Source: Hypomesus transpacificus (lineage: Eukaryota > Chordata > Actinopteri > Osmeriformes > Osmeridae). Taken from it: DNA of 64,000 nt. Below, piece after piece: positions 35,601-44,214 of the stretch (within the stretch, counting starts at the first letter, position 1; each line of letters opens with the position of its first letter). The position numbers were made by a program, and so were the translations under genes. The notes under the pieces were generated by a model. The model had not been told where the DNA came from and did no database searches. It worked only from the letters and a program-made list of their open reading frames with translations. The stretch is taken from the NCBI RefSeq assembly GCF_021917145.1, contig NC_061075.1:310001-374000 (forward strand), in the 5' to 3' direction.

Positions 35601-38600
35601 AAATGACAATCAACGATGTACCTAGGAGTCTATGGTGCTGCCCTTCTAGCTAAAGGGAAAAGGGTTCAAATTGTACGTTTCGAGCTACATTTACAATTAC
35701 AAAGGTAAGGTTTATCTAACTCACACAGGAGTAGCTAGCTAGGCTAGCTCTAGCTAGCTAGGCTAGCTCTAGCTATCTAGGATTTGAGCAGTAACGTTAA
35801 CTAGGCCAGCTATCTTACAATTTTTTGCTACATTATAATGTACTCAGCAGCTTGCTTGCTATTGGTTAATGTTAACTCTGTACATAAATAATTGGTCGGC
35901 TGTATTTGTTCCCTATGGATAATGGAACACGAGGCTCCCGCTGTGTTGTTAAACGTTTGATAAACGCCAATTAAGTGGGGATGTGTTGGGAGCTATGCAA
36001 GAAGTGGGCCGCAAAGTGGGAAAGGCTGGTCTAGACTGCTTATACGCAAAGTAGAGTAGCATTCACTAAGGCAGAGAGCCATTGCATTGAACTTTTCAAC
36101 ATAATTTGCCAAGTGTATCATCAATATACTGTTTAGACTGACAAACGGATGACTAATCATTAATATTTTGTATCTTTTGTACAGTAGACTCAGGTCTTTC
36201 CACATGAGATTAACTGTAAACTTCAGTACCTTAAGTAGCGTTTACAAGCTTGCTGCAGTTGAAGCTACGTCTGTACTTAACTGTAAACGTACCTCAGCTA
36301 GCTCCTGTTAGCTAGCTCCTGTTAGCTAGCTCCTGTTAGCTAGCTCCTGTTAGCTAGCTCCTGTTAGCTAGCTCCTGTTAGCTAGCTCCTGTTAGCTAGC
36401 TCCTGTTAGCTAGCTCCTGTTAGCTAGCTCCTGTTAGCTAGCTCCTGTTAGCTAGCTCCTGTTAGCTAGCTCCTGTTAGCTAGCTCCTGTTAGCTAGCTC
36501 CTGTTAGCTAGCTCCTGTTAGCTAGCTCCTGTTAGCTAGCTCCTGTTAGCTAGCTCCTGTTAGCTAGCTCCTGTTAGCTAGCTCCTGTTAGCTAGCTCCA
36601 GGTCAGAACTTCAGCAGTTGGGCCTTTGTACATTTTAGATGTTGACACTTTAACGCGAGCTGGAATTTGAGATTATTCTTTGTGTCTATTTTTACATATT
36701 ACTTGGAGTCGAATGGAGTGTTTTTGCGGTCGTGGTCCGTAACGTTTACGTGTGTAGACTTGATAGCTTAGCCTGACTTCCAGACCACAGATATATCTGG
36801 AGTTTTGGTTGGGTTTCTGTTCAGGAACATGGATTGAGAGGAACATTTGACTAAGTGCCATGGTACACAAGGTCCTGATACAGTTTGGGAATAAACACAG
36901 GCAGCAGAGTTTCTCCACTGCGCTGATGTCATTTCCGCCCAGAGCAATTTTGACTATCCGAGTCCAGCTTTAATTTCCTGTCATTTGAACTGGCTTGAAT
37001 TTCCCTGGGGGCAGATTTCACTTGGCTTTCTGCAAAGCAAGCTCTTCTCTTTGCACTTATTACGTCATATATATATACCCTTATGCTGACTGAAGTTTAT
37101 TTACCTGCAGCAATTGTCTTTAAATTGCTTTCTGTGCTTTGTAATATACTTGCCATTTTTATTTGGTCAGTGTATTCCTTTTTGATCTTCATGGATCAGT
37201 TTGAAACACTCAGTTCACCCAGTCTTTTAGCCAGTAGGATGGAAGGTCATTTCCAAATAAGTGTTCTTTGTCTAAAAATCCAAAATGGCGGCTGAATGTC
37301 ATTCACCTCTTCTGTTTTGGTTTTGAACAAAGGCAACTCCTGTATAAAATTTGGCAGTACCTCCCATTTTCTGAAGTGCGTCTTTAAGACCTCTTCTGTC
37401 ACAGGTGAGGGGGAGGGGTGAGGGGAAGGCCTTGCTGTAAACTCACAGAAAGACAGCTGCCTGGACACGATCCAGCTGGTCCTGAACATCATGGTACTTT
37501 CAGTAGAGTTTTCCTTTTGAAGTTGCCTTCAGTGCTAAAATCAGGCTGTTTGCCTCCAGGGAAGCTGCCCAAAGTCATCTTGGTTGCTGCCGTCACCTGG
37601 TAACACATCTCCAAGCGTCTCTTAATCCAGCCTTGTAGCTGTGCTTGTCATGGTCTCATCCACCTGCCTGGTGCGCACAGACAGTCATGTCTAGTTTAAC
37701 TCACTAATCAGCTAGACCCTGGCCTCAAAACCAAGTAACCTTAAATCCTGATGAGCCTGTTTCCTTCCTGATTTATAAACGGTGTAACTGATGTTTGTAT
37801 GTTTTTTCTTTTTCCCCTCAAGAATAAAGTAATTACTTTTGGGTACCTCGAATGTCAGACTAAAAATTATTTTTAGACACCAAAATCCAATGAATCAAGG
37901 AAGGTGTGAATAAATTACCTTACATGGCATGTAAAATGTTGCCCAAGGGAATTCATTTTTACCCTTCACTGGATATCTGACAACCTTCAAAAACATTGTC
38001 TTATGACAGACCTGACCCACACAACGTCACCAGGAGTTAAGGCAGACTGATAGAAGTGGTTTCCTGCATGCTAGAGATGTCTTCACCTAATCTAACCCTA
38101 ACAAACCCTTGGCAGTGAATTAGAGGCAGTGTATTAGAGACATGACTTATTAGAGTCAGTGTATTAGATAATACCTGTGATATTCACATCCTATACAGCT
38201 TAGATTGTGTAACCACTTCCATTTGAATCAGACCTAGAGACACAGTCTTCTTCATTTGGGTTCATTGGGTGTGTGTGAAGCTTCTATCTGAAGACAAACA
38301 GCAGGGTGAACGACCCTGTGTCTGTGAAGAGCTGACGACCATTTCAGAGCGCTACGACAAACCCTCCAGCCTCAGAGCCTCCAGCCTCAGAGCCTCCAGC
38401 CTCAGACCCTCCAACCTCAGACCCTCCAGCCTCAGGCCCTCCAGCCTCAGACCCTCCAGCCTCAGACCCTCCAGCCTCAGACCCTCCAGCCTCAGACCCT
38501 CCAGCCTCAGACCCTCCAGCCTCAGGCCCTCCAGCCTCAGACCCTCCAGCCTCAGGCCCTCCAGCCTCAGACCCTCCAGCATCCGACCATGCCAGCATCA

Positions 38601-39345
38601 GACCCTCCAGCCTCAGACCCTCCAGCATCAGACCCTCCAGCCTCAGACCCTCCAGCATCAGACCCTCCAGCCTGCAGAGGCTCCTGTCTCCACCAGGAGA
38701 ACACCAGGCTGCTGTGAGGTGTTGGAGGCGGGGCATCTCCTAGAGAGTGTTCCCTGTTTGGATTGGCTCTCTGCCAAGTCCTTCCTAAGCACCCCCTCCC
38801 CTCCAGGCAGGACTCCCCCTCCTCCTCCTCCCCCTCCTCCAGGCAGGACTCCCCCTCCTCCTCCTCCCCCTCCTCCAGCAGGACTCCCCCTCCTCCTCCT
38901 CCCCCTCCTCCAGGCAGGACTCCCCCTCCTCCTCCTCCCCCTCCTCCAGGCAGGACTCCCCCTCCTCCTCCTCCCCCTCCTCCAGGCAGGACTCCCCCTC
39001 CTCCTCCTCCCCCTCCTCCAGGCAGGACTCCCCCTCCTCCTCCTCCCCCTCCTCCAGGCAGGACTCCCCCTCCTCCTCCTCCCCCTCCTCCAGGCAGGAC
39101 TCCCCCTCCTCCTCCTCCCCCTCCTCCAGGCAGGACTCCCCCTCCTCCTCCTCCCCCTCCTCCAGGCAGGACTCCCCCTCCTCCTCCTCCAGGCAGGACT
39201 CCCCTTCCTCCTCCTCCCCTCCAGACAGGACTCCCCCCTCTGTGTTGTCCCTCGTGGGCCGCTGCAGTTAAACAGTAACCACGGCCAGAGGCATTCCTGA
39301 TAAGCCACTCAGGGAATTGTTTCCGGGTCGAAGGACTAACCTTCT

Positions 39346-39397
<52 letters not shown>

Positions 39398-42300
39398 CCT
39401 CCTCTCTCTCTCTGTCTCTCTCTCTCTTCTTTTTTTTCCTTTTCTTGTGAGAAAGAGAAGAACAGCTGTCTTCCTGGGGCTGTGTGGAAAGTCAAACCTT
39501 TCATTTTCCCTTCAGAAGTGCGCTGTGCAAACTGCTGCACAAGCAGTCAGTTGTTTGTAATCAGCTTCACATTAACTGGAGTCCAATGATCCAGCTCCTA
39601 ATGCTGGAGGAAAACAGCTCCGAAAACAGTGGCTGTGAATGTGAAGCCAGTGTTAGTGTTGCCCTGCACTCCTCCCTCCTTTCCCCCAATGTGTGTGTCG
39701 GTGTCAAACAGTGTGTGATGAACCCATTAAGCATTCCCCTTTCAGGAAAACACCCTGTGTGTTCCCTACCTGCTGGATCCACGTGTCTTGAGTAGTGTGT
39801 CATAACTGCAGCACCATGTCGAGGTAGATCTTTCTGCGGGACAGTCTCCAGATCAATATTCTGATATGATGATGGATGGGCTCAGCCCTCTTTACCCAGA
39901 GCTACTTGAAGACATCACAGCCCTCCTGCTTGGCTCTCTGCCAGCGCATGTTTTCATGTTTTCCATGAATGCATCCATCTTCCTCCTCTGCTCTGGTTGT
40001 TGCCTGCGTGTTCCACCCTCTTTCCAGAGAAAGAGGTAGTAGGAGCAGGTTTCTCCAGTTTGTGCTCCTGTGTGTCTCAGAGGCTTGTTGGCCTTGTTTA
40101 CACCTCACCCTGTCCTCTCTATCACTGTCCTCTGCTGGGAAGAAACTCTTTTTATAAAGCCAGTGAAGCGAGGGGGGGAATTTGGACACTGTTACAACAT
40201 TCTCTGCTTGTTTCCAATGATGATGATTACATTTTTATCTTATCTTTCTCCCTATCTCTCCCTCCCTCTGTCTTCCACCCTCTCTCGCTTTCTCTCTCCC
40301 TCTGTCTATTTCTCCCCCTCCTTCCCCCCCTTCTCTCCCTCTCCAGGCTCCTCCATGGACAGCCCCCAGCTCTCCCCATTCCCCTCCAAGGACCCCCTCT
40401 GCCTGTCTCCCTCCTTCCAGATGTCCACCCTCAGCCTGCCTGGCCAGGGGCCCTCGCCCCTGCAGAGCCCCATCCTGAGTGAGGTGGGCACCGCGAGGCT
40501 AGACGAGGATGAGGACGGCAGGAGGAAGGTACACCACCCTGCGACTCTCAGCCCAGGCTGGGCCAGAGCAGCCCTGGTCCCAGCTGGCTGGAAGGCTGTG
40601 TGGGGGGCTAGGATGGGTGGATAGTTCTCTAGGTTCTGGCGGCCTGATTGTGACGTTTAAGAAGAGACGACCATGCTTTTATGAAACAGTCCTTTCATAA
40701 ACTTTCTGTAAATGCCTTTTTTTTTTCTAGCACTAAGTAATCTAGCACTTTTTCAAATTTCTTCTGTAGTTTAGCCGTTGTTCTGGGAGGAATGTTACTG
40801 ATTCAGTTAGGTCAGTGTTGATGTTGTAAACTCTCTCCCCTCCAGTGCTACCCCACTGATAAGGCCTACTTCATTGCCAAAGAGATTCTGACCACCGAGC
40901 GGACCTACCTGAAAGACCTAGAGGTCATCACCGTGGTGAGTTTCTGTTCTGCTGTGTGTGTGGTGTGTGTTAATGTTCTGTGGGTGTGTGTGTTAATGTT
41001 CTGTGTGTGTGTGTGTGTTTGTATGTGTGGTACCAGTGGTTCCGCAGTGCTGTCATCAAAGAAAACGCCATGCCAGAGGGGCTGATGACCCTGCTGTTCT
41101 CTAACATCGACCCCATCTACGAGTTCCACAGAGACTTCCTCAAGGAGATAGACCAGAGGCTGGCTCTCTGGTCAGTACCCCAACACTGCCACACCCTGCC
41201 TTAACACCGTCACCCTGCCACACCCTGCCCCAACACTGTCACCCTGCCACACCCTGCCTTAACACCGTTTACCTTCAGTCTTTTAGCAGACTGCCTGAAG
41301 CTACATACAGAGTTCATTGAACTCCAGTACAGTTCAGGTTAAGTTTTACGTGATCTGTATTATGTAAAGATATTGTTTCCTGGGTAACACCCAGTTCCTT
41401 GAGGGGAAATTAGTGATATTGTGTGTGTCCAGGGAGGGGCGCTCTAACGCCCACGTGAAGGGAGACTACCAGAGGATCGGGGACGTCATGCTGAGGAACA
41501 TGAGTGCTCTGAAGGTGAGACCACACCAGCAGTCTGGACACTACATTTGTAGACTGCAGACTAGACTGTAGTCTGGTTTGGTGAGTGGAGCAGTAGGCAG
41601 AAGGGTTATGAGGGAGTATACTACAGTGATGTTCCCCCCTGCTGCGCTGGCCCTGCAGGAGTTCACCAGCTACCTGCAGAAGCACGATGAGGTTCTGACG
41701 GAGCTGGAGAAGGCCTCCAAGAGGCTGAAGAAGCTGGAGACGGTGTACAAGGAGTTTGAGCTGCAGAAGGTGTGCTACCTGCCCCTCAACACCTTCCTGC
41801 TGAAGCCCATCCAGCGCCTCATGCACTACAAGCTGATCCTGGAGCGCCTCTGGGAGCATTACTCCCCCAACCACCCCGACCACGACGACTGCAAAGGTGT
41901 TCTTCTGGGGGCCCTGAGTCTGGCTACACACACAGGGCTCGAAATTGGCACCCGCCAAGCGTTAGTAGGCTAGTAGGCCCCTGGAACCCCCTGAATTAAT
42001 AAATAATTTCAAAAAGTAAAATTGGTTGATTTAGTTTCATCCATTCTGAGATTGATTTACAATGATATTAAAGTCATAGGTAAAGGTTTATGTCAAACAA
42101 TTTCAGAGTATTTCTGAAATGCTAGGTTTAATTTTGGCCGGTAAAAAATATTTTTGGCTGGTAATCTTTCATCTACAAGCCATTTTGGCTGGCAAGCCAA
42201 AAAGTTAATTTCGAGCCCTGCACACACACACACACACACTCTGTAAGAGCAGAGAGAGAGCTGAATGTGTCTCGGTGTTAGAGGGGCAGTCACGCATGTT

Positions 42301-43616
42301 GTCTGGGCTGTGTGTATTAGGGTGTATGTTATACCAGAAGCGTAGCATCACTGTCGAGGGCTTTATATCTATATCTGCTTTACACAGTACAATATTATTT
42401 ATGGCAATATTACATGAATTGTTTCAGAAGCCGACCCATTTCTTTAATATCCTTGGGTGAAGGATTGTTTATGGCAAGCAACTGTTATTGTGTGTTGAGA
42501 AGCACTGAAATATACTAATAATATACTAACTCTGCTGTGTGTGTGTGTGTCTGTCCAGAGGCTCTGGTGGAGGTAGCAGACATGGCGGCTCAGCTCCAGG
42601 GAAGCCTGGTGCGTCTGGAGAACTTCCAGAAGCTGACAGAGCTGCAGAGGGACCTGATTGGCATCGACAACCTGACAGCACCGGGCAGGGTGGGTGCAGG
42701 GGGCATGGGCCACCAGGGGGCAGGGTGGGTGCAGGGGGCATGGGCCCCCAGGGGGCAGGGTGGGTGCAGGGGGCATGGGCCCCCAGGGGGCAGGGTGCAC
42801 CGGGCAGGGTGGGTGCACCGGGCAGGGTGGGTGCAGCACCCAGGGGCCCCCAGGGGGCGCTGCTGAGAGCAGCTGTGTCTCAACTGGACTGTGACTGAAG
42901 AGGGCACTGTGTTTTTCCAGGAGTTTATTCGAGAGGGCTGCCTGTACAAGCTCACCAAGAAAGGACTGCAGCAGAGGATGTTCTTCCTGGTGAGTAGACT
43001 CTGCTGACCCAGCCTGGCCAGCTGCTGCTGGGCTCTCTGCAGATCCTTCCATCCTCAGCAGTATAGCTCATGTAGGAGGGACAGCAGGTCATCAAGCATC
43101 AGAAGTGCAGAGTTGTTTGAGGAGCCCGCCCACCTGGGAGCAGCTCAGCGTCTCAACCTGTGTCTCCCTCCAGTTCTCAGACATGCTCCTGTACACCAGC
43201 AAGGGTGTCACAGCAACCAACCAGTTCAAGGTTCACGGCCAGCTGCCCCTACACGGCATGATTGTGAGTACAAACTGACCTTTAACCTCCGGGACAGGGG
43301 AGGTCAGGGGGTGAGAGGGGGTGTGGGGGAGGGACTTGGGGGTGGTTGTTGTAATCCGTCTCTCTGCTTGGTTCACTCACGGCTGCAGCTCATAGTGCTG
43401 GATGCTCCGGTGAGTACTGCCCCCCCCCACCCTCTCCCCTCCCTCTGTTGTCCCCAGTAGAGGCCGTTGGGGTTCCCTGGGCTCAGTGTTGTGTCTCCCT
43501 CAGGTGGAGGAGAGTGAGAACGAGTGGTCAGTTCCCCACTGCTTCACCATCTACTCTGCCCAGAGGACCATCGTGGTGGCAGCTAGGTATGGACTCAAAG
43601 CACTGTTACTACTCTC

Positions 43617-43649
<33 letters not shown>

Positions 43650-43915
43650 GTCTGGTGACCCTGTCTGTCTGGTGACCCTGTCTGTCTGTCTGGTGACCCT
43701 GTCTGTCTGTCTGGTGACCCTGTCTCTCTCTCTGGGGACCCTGTCTGTCTGTCTGGTGACCCTGTCTGTCTGGTGACCCTGTCTGTCTTGTTTCAGCTCC
43801 AGGGTGGAGATGTCTAAGTGGATCGAGGATCTGAACCAGGCCATTGACCGGGCAGGGAAGGCCCTGGGGAACGGAGAGGTTGTGCTGGACCAAGCCGTCT
43901 ACGACCGCTCCAACA
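19529..43915 (+). CDS. FARP2: FARP2, FERM/RhoGEF/pleckstrin-domain protein 2 (3' end missing)
   Basis: FARP2 is a membrane-associated Rac1/Cdc42 GEF acting in neurite and osteoclast signalling. CDS exons: 19529-19729 (exon from 19498), 27958-28062, 29204-29246, 29356-29434, 29543-29640, 29859-29973, 31398-31545, 31731-31826, 32508-32671, 32804-32872, 32981-33038, 33178-33436, 40347-40528, 40846-40935, 41037-41170, 41433-41514, 41659-41896, 42559-42689, 42921-42989, 43174-43263, optional 43389-43409, 43504-43586, 43797-43915. Phases agree throughout, giving about 884 aa before the gap (human about 1054). It starts [15 protein letters not shown]. The FERM domain ([38 protein letters not shown]) is followed by the FERM-adjacent segment ([17 protein letters not shown]), a Ser/Pro linker, the DH domain ([31 protein letters not shown]) and PH1 ([18 protein letters not shown]). 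The second PH domain is absent: after 43915 come a CA repeat and the 100-N gap, then non-coding sequence. SEPTIN2 would be the left neighbour in mammals. Confidence 0.96.
20459..20477. repeat. Poly-G run
   Basis: About 19 consecutive G bases in FARP2 intron 1; a likely sequencing and assembly weak point and a G-quadruplex candidate. Confidence 0.9.
20768..20842. repeat. (TGTC)n microsatellite with degenerate left flank
   Basis: ttgtc pentamers grade into about 12 tgtc tetramers, in FARP2 intron 1. Confidence 0.93.
21330..21640. repeat. 29-bp minisatellite in FARP2 intron 1
   Basis: About 10 copies of a 29-bp unit with core ctccagtagaccccaccctg. Copies alternate between two variants at one dinucleotide (ccctgaa versus ccctgtt), and a few carry 'tatacacc' for 'agaccccacc'. 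Open frames on the minus strand ([16 protein letters not shown] type) are artefacts of the repeat. Confidence 0.93.
21712..21805. repeat. 15-bp minisatellite in FARP2 intron 1
   Basis: About 6 copies of cagccccgctgcaaa. Confidence 0.9.
22152..22466. repeat. 17-bp minisatellite in FARP2 intron 1
   Basis: About 18 copies of ggcaggcctctctctga, with gga/ga and cc/ct variants that change unit length by one base. Confidence 0.92.
22620..22905. repeat. G-rich low-complexity tract
   Basis: Repeated runs of 7-12 G (22621-22633, 22785-22799, 22836-22850) and gggagggg motifs; plausible G-quadruplex former in FARP2 intron 1. Confidence 0.8.
23051..23597. repeat. Near-perfect 29-bp tandem array in FARP2 intron 1
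   Basis: About 19 copies of a 29-bp unit beginning actactgacgctgtgtactg. Every copy I compared is identical; only the right edge diverges (gcattgct). Such uniformity means recent expansion or active homogenisation. Confidence 0.96.
23861..23947. repeat. Two-copy tandem duplication
   Basis: The block agccac(a/c)cagcc(a)...ctccctgcctccctgcctct acactgggc occurs twice in succession in FARP2 intron 1. Confidence 0.7.
24254..24432. repeat. 12-13-bp minisatellite in FARP2 intron 1
   Basis: Degenerate copies of gggcctctccct and gggcctcaccca, about 14 in a row. Confidence 0.88.
24598..24985. repeat. 11-bp minisatellite in FARP2 intron 1
   Basis: About 35 copies of cccctgtctgg with variants cccctggccgt, cccctgtccgt and cccctggttgg. 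A higher-order pattern is visible: blocks of the same variant order recur about every 120-130 bp. Because 11 is not a multiple of three, several frames stay open on both strands; the resulting long frames are not genes. Confidence 0.94.
25277..25731. repeat. Tandem duplication of a 227-bp segment
   Basis: The segment starting cttcttaaggcctgtgtctg at 25277 is repeated at 25504 with essentially no differences seen. Two copies only, so a recent segmental duplication or an assembly artefact. Located in FARP2 intron 1. Confidence 0.92.
26353..27407. mobile_element. 1055-bp terminal-inverted-repeat DNA element, non-autonomous
   Basis: The left end ggggcctcatgtataaa is the exact inverse of the right end tttatacatgaggcccc. 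The subterminal parts also resemble each other in inverse (gcgtacgct repeats on the left, gtacg repeats on the right). Candidate duplications are short: 'cag' on both sides if the element is taken to start one base later. No transposase frame is present. An internal inverted pair (cgtatttcttcgaataaa at about 27081 and cgaagaaatacgg at about 27133) can form a stem-loop. A secondary dispersed-repeat fragment seems to lie inside at about 26880-26970. The superfamily is not assigned with confidence (Harbinger-like is possible). Confidence 0.75.
27551..27747. repeat. 21-bp minisatellite in FARP2 intron 1
   Basis: About 9 copies of ctggtacctatcaatacaag(g), with tca/tta variants. It lies about 210 bp upstream of FARP2 coding exon 2. 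Confidence 0.93.
28325..28465. repeat. Two short tandem repeats in FARP2 intron 2
   Basis: Four copies of an 11-bp cagtcacatga unit (28325-28365) and six copies of a 10-bp gaggtctgt(g) unit (about 28410-28463). Confidence 0.88.
28737..28992. repeat. 15-bp minisatellite in FARP2 intron 2
   Basis: About 17 copies of cagagctgtgcttct, with gct/ttct/gttc variants. All three frames are free of stops on one strand or the other, giving spurious open frames. Confidence 0.93.
29985..30170. repeat. CT-rich microsatellite tract
   Basis: Mixed (ct)n and tctctctctcctcctg units just after the FARP2 exon ending at 29973. Confidence 0.88.
33178..34290 (+). CDS. FARP2: FARP2 alternative terminal exon (FERM-only isoform, inferred)
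   Basis: The exon beginning at 33178 can be left in two ways. An internal donor (tccaag followed by gtgccc, 33436/33437) is in phase 1 and joins 40347, giving the DH-PH form. If it is not used, the frame stays open to a stop at 34288-34290, giving a total protein of about 762 aa with FERM and FERM-adjacent domains but no DH or PH. The extension looks coding: codon third positions are GC-rich, acidic and serine clusters are regular ([50 protein letters not shown]) and no frameshift occurs. A possible acceptor at 33681 (ctcctctccag), in phase 0, suggests the part from 33682 may also be a separate exon. The design resembles the paralogue FRMD7, which is FERM-only. I do not know a published fish isoform of this form. 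Confidence 0.55.
   Translation, partial: SLSFNDSLRMPGSPASGLLSFHSMHLSSSPARFQPQHSPGPSLGASPRLGPGPSQPPAPQPPQSARPSSPPKEDRVKAPPPPPAVQGAPSSRAAALHPPVCVESSPSQTLPPHSGTELTEQGGRRGAGFYVGGGGGERKGFLTSEAFEAEILRAGQKAMFCLPPSPLQVTEEFIDDDPTEMSFYGGGAEAYACGLRGTGAPSFVYGDPRGPCRSPEDLADPFPCCPRSETSSLANNRSSCSSLDQLGLSSAGESYGGGPDASCLLLPGSDAPSEASSMVNFPACSVRSEGSAALQFSDLLEQLEQLSYPPTATEASADSDSDWGSDGGLPPEQNLFYNNPLGGAEGFLLQCHNLQALALGDPPTGPHINM
34270..34343. repeat. 37-bp duplication spanning the alternative FARP2 stop codon
   Basis: The segment ggcccccatattaacatgta around the stop (TAG at 34288) is repeated 37 bp downstream (TAG at 34325), separated by G runs. Confidence 0.85.
35242..36029. mobile_element. Non-autonomous hAT element with 8-bp target-site duplication
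   Basis: A 788-bp element flanked by an exact 8-bp repeat, tctagact, at 35234-35241 and 36030-36037. Its ends are imperfect inverted repeats (left agccattcccaacctgtggt; the right end inverted reads ccagcctttcccactttgcg), the widespread CAG-CCTTTCCCAACC hAT end type. It has no transposase coding frame. It carries ctagctag-rich internal sequence at 35730-35775. Located in the long FARP2 linker intron. Confidence 0.83.
36290..36598. repeat. Perfect 14-bp tandem array (gctagctcctgtta)
   Basis: About 22 copies with no visible divergence. Each unit contains the palindrome tagcta/gctagc. It lies 260 bp beyond the hAT element in the same FARP2 intron. Confidence 0.96.
38357..38675. repeat. 15-bp minisatellite in FARP2 intron
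   Basis: About 21 copies of ccctccagcctcaga, with agc/aac, tcaga/tcagg and cctcag/catcag variants. It contributes to a 343-residue spurious frame. Confidence 0.94.
38800..39232. repeat. 36-bp minisatellite in FARP2 intron
   Basis: About 12 copies of a unit aggcaggactccccctcctc continuing with cctcctccccctcctcc. The unit is a multiple of three, so it reads as proline-rich PPPPGRT or [10 protein letters not shown] frames on the plus strand and [12 protein letters not shown] on the minus strand. There are no other coding signs. Confidence 0.94.
39345..39432. repeat. (CT)n microsatellite
   Basis: ctctct runs with occasional gtctttct interruptions, in the FARP2 linker intron. Confidence 0.92.
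41933..42220. mobile_element. Short hAT-type MITE in FARP2 intron
   Basis: A 288-bp element with ends cagggctcgaaatt and aatttcgagccctg (exact inverse). Flanks are tacacaca on the left and cacacaca on the right, compatible with an 8-bp duplication within a CA tract. The element starts 37 bp after the exon ending at 41896. Confidence 0.8.
42681..42830 (+). repeat. 35-bp minisatellite that duplicates a FARP2 5' splice site
   Basis: The exon ends gggcagg at 42689 and its donor gtgggtgcagg starts at 42690. The same string (cagg followed by gtgggtgcagg) recurs with GT at 42725 and 42760, with a gtgcac variant at 42795, then at 42809 and 42827 (spacing 35, 35, 35, 14, 18). The exon's frame stays open through the whole array. 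Confidence 0.88.
43389..43409 (+). CDS. FARP2: Candidate 21-nt microexon of FARP2 (LIVLDAP)
   Basis: A 21-nt segment preceded by ctcacggctgcag and followed by gtgagtac, lying between two exons that both meet in phase 0 (43263 and 43504). Inclusion would add LIVLDAP within the first PH domain, between HGMI and VEESENEW. As I recall them, human FARP1 and FARP2 proteins lack this insertion, so it would be an optional exon. The alternative is chance GT-AG around intronic sequence. Confidence 0.4.
43615..43790. repeat. (TCTG)n with gtgaccctgtctgtctg units
   Basis: A tctg microsatellite merging into about seven copies of a 17-21-bp unit (gtctgtctggtgaccct). It ends directly at the acceptor of the exon starting at 43797. 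Confidence 0.9.
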
Positions 43916-43934
43916 GTAAGCTCCCTGAGCCACC

Positions 43935-44075
43935 CCCACACACACTCCCACACACACACAGTCAGACACACACATGCTGTCTGTCTCACACACACGCATG
44001 CTGTCTCTCTCACACACACACACACACTCTCGCACACACACACTCTCACACACACAGTCAGACACACACTCTAAA
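43935..44075. repeat. CA-rich microsatellite
   Basis: Interrupted (ca)n and ctcacacaca units immediately before the assembly gap; a likely cause of the assembly break. Confidence 0.88.
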
Positions 44076-44114
44076 TATCGAATGGGAGCTTCTTCACTTT
44101 AGTGTTTTTTTGTT

Positions 44115-44214
44115 NNNNNNNNNNNNNNNNNNNNNNNNNNNNNNNNNNNNNNNNNNNNNNNNNNNNNNNNNNNNNNNNNNNNNNNNNNNNNNNNNNNNNN
44201 NNNNNNNNNNNNNN
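44115..44214. other. Assembly gap, exactly 100 N
   Basis: A run of 100 N, the usual placeholder for a gap of unknown size. FARP2 coding sequence stops before it and only 3' UTR-like sequence follows, so the exons for the second PH domain (about 170 aa in human) should be here. Confidence 0.97.

Noticed and set aside
38269-39308. 343-, 216- and 171-residue proline/leucine/arginine-rich frames
   Set aside because: Entirely 15-bp and 36-bp minisatellite translation within a FARP2 intron.
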